Shown in pieces: positions 1-4,008 of a stretch of 6,045 nucleotides of DNA; the stretch's first letter is position 1, and each line of letters opens with the position of its first letter. The position numbers were made by a program, and so were the translations under genes. Origin of the DNA: Euryarchaeota archaeon TMED132 (GTDB taxonomy: Archaea; Thermoplasmatota; Poseidoniia; Poseidoniales; Poseidoniaceae); contig NHGH02000029.1 in assembly GCA_002172355.2 (NCBI GenBank), positions 12,588-18,632 of the forward strand, given 5' to 3'. Below the pieces are notes generated by a model that searched no databases, was not told the origin of the DNA, and was given only the letters and a program-made list of their open reading frames with translations.

Positions 1-8
1 AGAAATAA

Positions 9-518
9 TTAGCCTTCCATTTCCCAAAGTTCATCACCAACCCAATGCAGAGTTTTGATGCCTTTGCCTTTGGTTGCTGATGCCATTTCATTACCATCCA
101 TCACAGACCAGCCTATTGCAAGCGGTTTCTTGTGAGTCATATCTCTAATCCAAACCAATTCCCCCTTGACTATATTTTCATCAGCAGCTTGCACTCCTGC
201 CACCATACAATCAGCACCATTCATCAAAAAGGGAATTGCCCCATGGTCAACTTCAACCCATTTACCTGCTTCAGGATAGTCGAGGAAACCACGTAATGTG
301 AGGAAAGTAAATCTTTGATTTTCTTCGTCTTTAACTTCAACCGTTTTTGCAACTTTGTCTACAAAAACCATTTGCCAAGACCCATATTCGGCCATTTCCA
401 AAAATGCTCCATCTACGGATAGGTCGATCTGCAAAGATTCTTCCAACTCTTTTAGGAGTGGAGCGATATTCTTTCTTCTGACAGGCCTTCGCTTACGGAT
501 AGTCCATTCCTTGCTCAT
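9..518 (-). CDS. PUA-domain RNA-binding protein, archaeal Tma20/MCT-1-like
   Basis: This is a 169-residue cytoplasmic protein with a C-terminal PUA domain (about residues 86-166), a fold that binds structured RNA. Visible PUA hallmarks are a VDHGAIPFLMNGAD stretch at 90-103, KPLAIG at 131-136, and a KGKG...HWVGDELW ending at 150-165. The N-terminal 80 residues open with a very basic segment (K3, then KRRPVRRK at 9-16) and resemble the pre-PUA domain of archaeal proteins related to eukaryotic Tma20/MCT-1, which act in translation initiation or ribosome recycling. The length fits that family, about 150-180 residues. A tRNA-modifying enzyme is unlikely because no catalytic domain is attached. 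The ATG at 516-518 is chosen because the basic N-terminus begins right there. The gene is transcribed away from the FAH-family gene, with 17 bp between the starts. The family call is firm. The exact role in the ribosome cycle is inferred from homologues. Confidence 0.88.
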   Translation of the reverse strand: MSKEWTIRKRRPVRRKNIAPLLKELEESLQIDLSVDGAFLEMAEYGSWQMVFVDKVAKTVEVKDEENQRFTFLTLRGFLDYPEAGKWVEVDHGAIPFLMNGADCMVAGVQAADENIVKGELVWIRDMTHKKPLAIGWSVMDGNEMASATKGKGIKTLHWVGDELWEMEG

Positions 519-535
519 ATCATGGCCTTTCCCTC

Positions 536-1204
536 ATGGTCTTTGACAGTTTTTACCATCGCGGGTTTGATGTGCCGAATATATCTGGCATCATCATGGC
601 CCTATGGTGTTCAATCCGAACTTTTGCTAAACATGCAAGTGAACTTGGTAATCAGCAACCAGCAGAACCGATTTTTTTTGTTAAGCCAAATAATTGTATA
701 CAAACCGAAGGAGATATTCAAGTTAGTACTCATCCAGGAAGCGTACATCATGAGGTAGAGTGTGTAATTCGTTTAAATCAAGATTTACAGATAGATGCTA
801 TTGCCGTAGGGCTGGATTTAACCGATAGAGATACTCAATCGAAATTAAGGCAAGAACAGTTACCTTGGTCGAAAGGAAAATGTTTCCGTGCTAGTGCAGT
901 TTTAGGTAATTTTGTTAATTGGAGCGGTTCTTTCGAGTCATTATGTGACCCATCAAATTATCTTCAATTAGAACTAATAGTCAATGATGAAGTGAGGCAA
1001 AGAGAATTATTATCTTCGATGAGTATTACTCCCTCAGAACAATATGAGGACTTAATTCGCTGGGCACCAATTCAATCAGGTGATTATTTATTCACTGGTA
1101 CTCCTTCCGGAGTAGCACAATTATTTCCCGGTGATAAACTCAAAGCCACTCTTCAAACCACTGACGGAGAGGTTATTTCCACTATTGAGTCGGTTTGTGT
1201 ATGA
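536..1204 (+). CDS. Fumarylacetoacetate hydrolase family protein (YcgM/FAHD1-like acylpyruvase)
   Basis: This 222-residue protein belongs to the FAH superfamily, whose members hydrolyse, decarboxylate or isomerise 2-oxo or 2,4-dioxo acids with a bound Mg2+ or Mn2+. From memory it aligns along its whole length with E. coli YcgM (219 residues) and human FAHD1. The His/Glu dyad is present (H33 and E36 in AKHASE), as are the metal ligands (E73 and E75 in HHEVE; D94 in LDLTDRD), the active-site lysine (K115 in WSKGKCF), EPIFFVKP at 44-51 and the GTPSG loop at 188-192. The ATG at 536 gives a full-length N-terminus. The in-frame ATG at 596 would remove the first strand. The GRNY-type motif normally found before the catalytic His reads WCSIRTF here, with about three extra residues. 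The substrate cannot be read from sequence: acylpyruvate, oxaloacetate or a homoprotocatechuate-pathway intermediate are all possible. No aromatic-degradation genes are adjacent. Confidence 0.88.
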   Translation: MVFDSFYHRGFDVPNISGIIMALWCSIRTFAKHASELGNQQPAEPIFFVKPNNCIQTEGDIQVSTHPGSVHHEVECVIRLNQDLQIDAIAVGLDLTDRDTQSKLRQEQLPWSKGKCFRASAVLGNFVNWSGSFESLCDPSNYLQLELIVNDEVRQRELLSSMSITPSEQYEDLIRWAPIQSGDYLFTGTPSGVAQLFPGDKLKATLQTTDGEVISTIESVCV

Positions 1205-1215
1205 GGGTTGATTTC

Positions 1216-1221
1216 ATATAT
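1216..1221 (+). promoter_or_regulatory. TATA-like box for the S8e gene
   Basis: The sequence ATATAT (within CATATATGG) lies 42 bp before the S8e start. Archaeal transcription usually begins about 26 bp downstream of the TATA centre, which here would be near 1244, just ahead of the Shine-Dalgarno site at 1246. This gives a short leader that still contains the site, so the elements fit together. It lies just after the stop codon of the upstream hydrolase gene, which suggests that S8e has its own promoter. Placement is by eye. Confidence 0.5.
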
Positions 1222-1245
1222 GGCTCATTTCTCGGTGTGTCCTGC

Positions 1246-1251
1246 AAGGAG
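1246..1251 (+). promoter_or_regulatory. Ribosome binding site of the S8e gene
   Basis: AAGGAG stands eight bases before the ATG at 1260, a good match to the anti-Shine-Dalgarno end of 16S rRNA at normal spacing. It is the clearest such site in the window. The two right-hand plus-strand genes show none before their starts. Confidence 0.7.
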
Positions 1252-1259
1252 ACTTAATC

Positions 1260-1640
1260 ATGGCTCAATGGCACGGAATCTCAAGACGCAAACCTAGCGG
1301 TGGTCGAAAAGTACAGGCTCGCGGTAAGCGTTCTACTGAAATATCAACAGAGAAGCAATTGGCTTTGATTGGAGAATCTAAAACTAAAATCTACCGTAGA
1401 ACCGGTGGAAATACTTTGGTTCGTGTACTTGCAGCTGACAAAGTTTCAATCAATGACCCAAAAACCGGTAAAACATCTCTTGGCACAATTGAAAATGTTG
1501 TAGAGAATGAATCGGACCCTAACTATGTTCGTAGAAACGTTTTGGTCAAGGGAGCAATCATCGAAACCGACAAAGGTCGTGTAAAAATCACATCCCGTCC
1601 TGGTAAGGATGGAGTCATAAATGGCATTCTTGTTGAATGA
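1260..1640 (+). CDS. rps8e: Small-subunit ribosomal protein S8e (eS8)
   Basis: This 126-residue protein is ribosomal protein S8e, a component of the 30S subunit that is found in archaea and eukaryotes but not bacteria. The signature N-terminus is intact: MAQWHG at 1-6, then RRKPSGGRK at 9-17 and ARGKR at 20-24. Also present are RRTGGN at 46-51, the DPKTGK stretch at 66-71, IENVVEN at 78-84, RRN at 91-93, KGAIIET at 97-103 and the conserved end TSRPGKDGV at 111-119. The length matches archaeal S8e, about 125-130 residues, which is shorter than the eukaryotic form. The start is fixed by the family N-terminus and by an SD site at 1246-1251. The SRP19 gene follows after 45 bp on the same strand, so the two may share a transcript. 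The call is secure and is the best single evidence that the DNA is archaeal. Confidence 0.97.
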   Translation: MAQWHGISRRKPSGGRKVQARGKRSTEISTEKQLALIGESKTKIYRRTGGNTLVRVLAADKVSINDPKTGKTSLGTIENVVENESDPNYVRRNVLVKGAIIETDKGRVKITSRPGKDGVINGILVE

Positions 1641-1675
1641 ATGCGTTTATCAGTTCAACACATTTCCCTATTATT

Positions 1676-1681
1676 GGTGAG
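1676..1681 (+). promoter_or_regulatory. Ribosome binding site supporting the GTG start of SRP19
   Basis: GGTGAG ends four bases before the GTG at 1686 and matches the GGTGA core of the archaeal anti-Shine-Dalgarno complement. The spacing is slightly short. It supports GTG as the start, together with the in-frame TAA directly before the GTG (1683-1685). Confidence 0.5.
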
Positions 1682-1685
1682 ATAA

Positions 1686-2141
1686 GTGGACCACAATCCT
1701 GACCGATTATCGATTTGGCCCGGATATTTCGACATCCGTGTTTCAAGACGTAACGGACGTAGAGTTCCAAAAGACTCCTCAGTCATCAAACCAGACCTTG
1801 AAGGATTATTCATGGCAGCTAGGAAAGTTGGCCTAAAGAAAATCAAACGGGAAGAAGATTCCAGTCATCCAAAACGCCCACATGGAAAGGAAGGCAGGCT
1901 CTGGGTCAGTAGATCGGGCGCAAAACAGTCAATCGGTGCAAATAGCAAAGAGGAATTACTCCAGTTGATTGGAGGAGAATGGCGTCAAATCCAGAGGTCG
2001 CTCAAAGACGCAGATGCAAAGAGAGTTGCAGCAGGCCCTCAAACAGGAGACCGTCGCGCTCGCTCGCAAAGAAAATCTCGCACACAAAGTCAACCAAATC
2101 AAAAGAGCAGTTTCAAGAAACGAGGCTTCAAGAAGCGCTGA
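1686..2141 (+). CDS. srp19: Signal recognition particle 19 kDa subunit (SRP19) with long basic C-terminal tail
   Basis: SRP19 binds the helix 6/8 tips of archaeal 7S RNA and prepares it for SRP54, so it acts in targeting proteins to the membrane. The core is recognisable: IWPGYFD at 10-16, SRRNGRRVPK at 20-29, an amphipathic segment near 37-50 (LEGLFMAARKVGL), and HPKRPHGKEGRLWV at 61-74. The start must be the GTG at 1686. An in-frame stop lies directly before it, and the next in-frame ATG (residue 43) would delete the RNA-binding N-terminus. The core ends near residue 105, whereas typical archaeal SRP19 proteins have about 90-105 residues in total. The extra 45 or so residues are rich in Lys, Arg, Ser and Gln, look disordered, and end in two FKKR units. 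The tail may add non-specific RNA or ribosome contacts, which is inference. The stop codon abuts the stop of the convergent aminotransferase gene. Confidence 0.9.
   Translation: MDHNPDRLSIWPGYFDIRVSRRNGRRVPKDSSVIKPDLEGLFMAARKVGLKKIKREEDSSHPKRPHGKEGRLWVSRSGAKQSIGANSKEELLQLIGGEWRQIQRSLKDADAKRVAAGPQTGDRRARSQRKSRTQSQPNQKSSFKKRGFKKR
2111..2136. repeat. Two adjacent short palindromes at the convergent gene ends
   Basis: TTTCAAGAAA (2111-2120) and GCTTCAAGAAGC (2125-2136) are perfect inverted repeats 4 bp apart and share the core TTCAAGAA. In the SRP19 frame they encode two FKKR units, apparently a 15-bp tandem duplication. On the minus strand they lie just beyond the aminotransferase stop and are followed there by a T-rich stretch, so they might help end that transcript. 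The loops are only two bases, so a stable hairpin is doubtful. The simplest reading is coding repetition. Confidence 0.4.
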
Positions 2142-3161
2142 TCACAGTGGGACTTCGTGTAACCAACCAAAGATATCTTCTTCGGTTTCATTTTGAATAC
2201 CGACTAATTGATTATACAACTTGGTAGTTAATTCTCCAGGTTTACCATTTCCATATTCGGCTTTATTGTCACCTTTAGTAATTGAGCCAATTGGTGAAAT
2301 TACCGCAGCAGTACCACAACAAAATGCTTCATCAGCATTCATTGCAAATTCGGCAGTTACTTTGGTTTCATGCACCTCAATTCCGTTATGTCTTGCTAAT
2401 TTAATCAAACTATCTCTAGTGATTCCAGGAAGAATAGTTCCGGTTAATTCAGGAGTGTAAAGTACGCCATCTTTGACACAGAAGAAATTGGCAGCGCCAA
2501 CCTCTTCAATACATGTATGAGTTTCAGCATCGAGATAAATTACTTCAGCATATCCGTCTGCTTTCGCCTTTTTACTTGGCATCATTCCTGGTGCGTAATT
2601 TCCAATCGCCTTAACTCCACCAGAACCGCCAGGGGCTGCTCTATGGTGCTCTTCAGAAATCACTAGATTTATCGCAGTCACGCCACCTTTGAAGTATGGG
2701 CCTACAGGAGTGACATAAACCAAAAAGCGGTAAGTGGGGGCAGGGGCGACTCCAAGAATTGGTCCAGAGCCCATCAATAGTGGACGGACATACATTGCCC
2801 CTCTACCGCTTGGGGGTAACCATCGAAGATTTTGTTGAACACATTGTTCAACTGCATCGATAAAAATTGATTCAGGTACAGGTGGCATCTTCAAACGGTC
2901 TGCACCTCTTTGCATTCTTCTAGCATTTTCCTCTGGCCTAAAAAAGACCACTCTGTCCTTTGAGGTTCGGTATGCTTTCATTCCTTCAAACAGCCCTTGG
3001 CCATAGTTCAAAACACCGGCAGCCGGAGAGATTTTCATATCGCCATATGGCATCAAATCTCCAGGAGTCCAAGGTTCATCTATCGCTGTTTCAGTGATGT
3101 ACATAGTGTCGGTTGGGGTAAGAGAAAAAGTCAAACTATCCCAGTCAATTTCTTCGCTCAT
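2142..3161 (-). CDS. ilvE: Branched-chain amino acid aminotransferase, fold-type IV PLP enzyme
   Basis: This 339-residue enzyme transfers amino groups between Val, Leu or Ile and 2-oxoglutarate. It performs the last step of branched-chain amino acid synthesis and the first step of their breakdown, in the cytoplasm. Visible marks are AGVLNYGQGLFEGMKAYR at 48-65, RPEENARRM at 75-83, YVRPLLMGSG at 124-133 with the phosphate-contacting Arg, the PLP Schiff-base lysine K184 in GGVKAIGNY, EEVGAANFF at 219-227, TGTILPGITR at 240-249 and CGTAAVISPIGSI at 282-294. The length and motifs (SPAAGVLNYGQGLFEG, APAPTY, GWL near the C-terminus) match the longer type II branch shared by plant plastid and many bacterial enzymes. 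The classic archaeal and enterobacterial IlvE has about 300 residues. A D-amino-acid transaminase or aminodeoxychorismate lyase is unlikely given these motifs. The start at 3159-3161 is preceded by a GGGG run that could act as a weak SD site. Confidence 0.93.
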   Translation of the reverse strand: MSEEIDWDSLTFSLTPTDTMYITETAIDEPWTPGDLMPYGDMKISPAAGVLNYGQGLFEGMKAYRTSKDRVVFFRPEENARRMQRGADRLKMPPVPESIFIDAVEQCVQQNLRWLPPSGRGAMYVRPLLMGSGPILGVAPAPTYRFLVYVTPVGPYFKGGVTAINLVISEEHHRAAPGGSGGVKAIGNYAPGMMPSKKAKADGYAEVIYLDAETHTCIEEVGAANFFCVKDGVLYTPELTGTILPGITRDSLIKLARHNGIEVHETKVTAEFAMNADEAFCCGTAAVISPIGSITKGDNKAEYGNGKPGELTTKLYNQLVGIQNETEEDIFGWLHEVPL

Positions 3162-3280
3162 ACTAACCCCAACATGATGCCCATAGAAATCCGGCTTTCA
3201 ATCATTACTGTTGGTAAAGTATGCTGATATGCCGATTATTCTAGTAAATATTCAATATCCCTCAGCCATCCAATTAATTC
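3162..3280. promoter_or_regulatory. Divergent promoter region between ilvE and the membrane-protein gene
   Basis: This 119-bp gap separates two divergent starts and must hold both promoters. For the plus-strand gene, TAAATAT at 3245-3251 and AATAT at 3254-3258 are TATA-like and lie about 33 and 25 bp before the ATG at 3281. That would give a leaderless or nearly leaderless transcript, and no Shine-Dalgarno site precedes that ATG. For the minus-strand gene, AT-rich patches near 3182-3190 and 3213-3223 are weak TATA candidates. I cannot choose between them by eye. No operator-like palindrome stood out. Confidence 0.45.
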
Positions 3281-3973
3281 ATGAGCCAACCATCTCTTGA
3301 GGAAATGACCTCGACTTTGGCAGTGAAAATGGAAGAGATCGGTGCACCTCTTGGGATAGCAATCTTAGGACTTTCAATTCTACTATTTCTACAAGGGCAT
3401 CGCAGATTACCTTTGGTATCTTTCATAATCGGGGCAGCAATTGGATATTACCTATCTCCAGAAATCACGCCATTAGCCGAAGAATTAGGTATATCATTAT
3501 CCGCTACACAGATCACAGGTATTCTCTGCTTTTTCATTGGAATGGTGCTCTCAGCACTCGTTCGTATGTCGACTAGAATGCTTACTTCTGCATTTATATT
3601 CATAACTTTTTCAACCGGTATCCAAACACTTGGTAATTATGGGTTTGATGTTGAAAGGAGTAATCTTTGGAGTGGAATTGCAGCACTAGCAGCCTTTTTC
3701 CTAACAATGGGAATAAATCGTTTACTACCTATGATAGTATCAGCAATATTTGCCGCCTATGGCTGTTTAATAGCCACCTTACTGTTGACTGGAAATCCTC
3801 TTTCTACATTCGAACCAGTAGAGGTAAAGACCTTTGTATTGATGGTACCAATTTTTGTGTTAAGCATTTTCTTACAGCGAATAGATGTTCAAAAATTAGA
3901 GGAAAGAGAGTTGGCAAAAGAAGCCCCAGACCCGGAATATGTTGAAGCACAGCAGCATTTTATTCCTCTTTGA
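3281..3973 (+). CDS. Unrecognised polytopic membrane protein (about seven helices)
   Basis: I do not recognise the family of this 230-residue protein. About seven hydrophobic helices can be seen, near 22-38, 43-60, 77-94, 101-118, 128-147, 150-170 and 182-199. They follow a short polar N-terminus of about 20 residues and precede an acidic, charged C-terminal tail of about 30 residues (200-230). Loops are short, and basic residues sit after helices 1 and 3 (HRR at 40-42; R95 and R99). Small-residue motifs such as GAAIGYYL at 51-58 suggest close helix packing. It loosely recalls small membrane proteins of the TMEM198/DUF4203 kind, but I cannot support that assignment. No catalytic or transport motif is visible. 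The ATG at 3281 lacks a Shine-Dalgarno site and has TATA-like sequence 25-33 bp upstream, consistent with a leaderless transcript. The surface-protein gene begins 35 bp after its stop on the same strand. Any functional link between them is speculative. Confidence 0.8.
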   Translation: MSQPSLEEMTSTLAVKMEEIGAPLGIAILGLSILLFLQGHRRLPLVSFIIGAAIGYYLSPEITPLAEELGISLSATQITGILCFFIGMVLSALVRMSTRMLTSAFIFITFSTGIQTLGNYGFDVERSNLWSGIAALAAFFLTMGINRLLPMIVSAIFAAYGCLIATLLLTGNPLSTFEPVEVKTFVLMVPIFVLSIFLQRIDVQKLEERELAKEAPDPEYVEAQQHFIPL

Positions 3974-3980
3974 ATACGAG

Positions 3981-3990
3981 TTAAATTATT
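3981..3990 (+). promoter_or_regulatory. TATA-like box for the pilin-like surface protein gene
   Basis: The AT-only stretch TTAAATTATT is centred about 24 bp before the ATG at 4009, so transcription would start at or next to the start codon. No Shine-Dalgarno sequence lies between them, which fits a leaderless messenger. This also favours the ATG at 4009 over the in-frame ATG at 4015. An in-frame stop at 3982-3984 limits how far upstream the gene could begin. Confidence 0.45.
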
Positions 3991-4008
3991 AAGATTACAT
4001 TAGTTAGC

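Noticed and set aside
522..758. Plus-strand frame starting at ATG 522
   Set aside because: It overlaps the FAH hydrolase in another frame and shows no family motif, while the FAH frame holds every catalytic residue.
1641..1685. Possible small RNA or terminator between S8e and SRP19
   Set aside because: The gap is only 45 bp, with no stem and no strong T-run. Its only clear element is the GGTGAG ribosome binding site.
1969..2227. Two further plus-strand frames overlapping the SRP19 tail
   Set aside because: They are basic, low-complexity translations of the same Lys/Arg-rich codons in other frames. Neither has a domain, and both run into the antisense of the aminotransferase gene.
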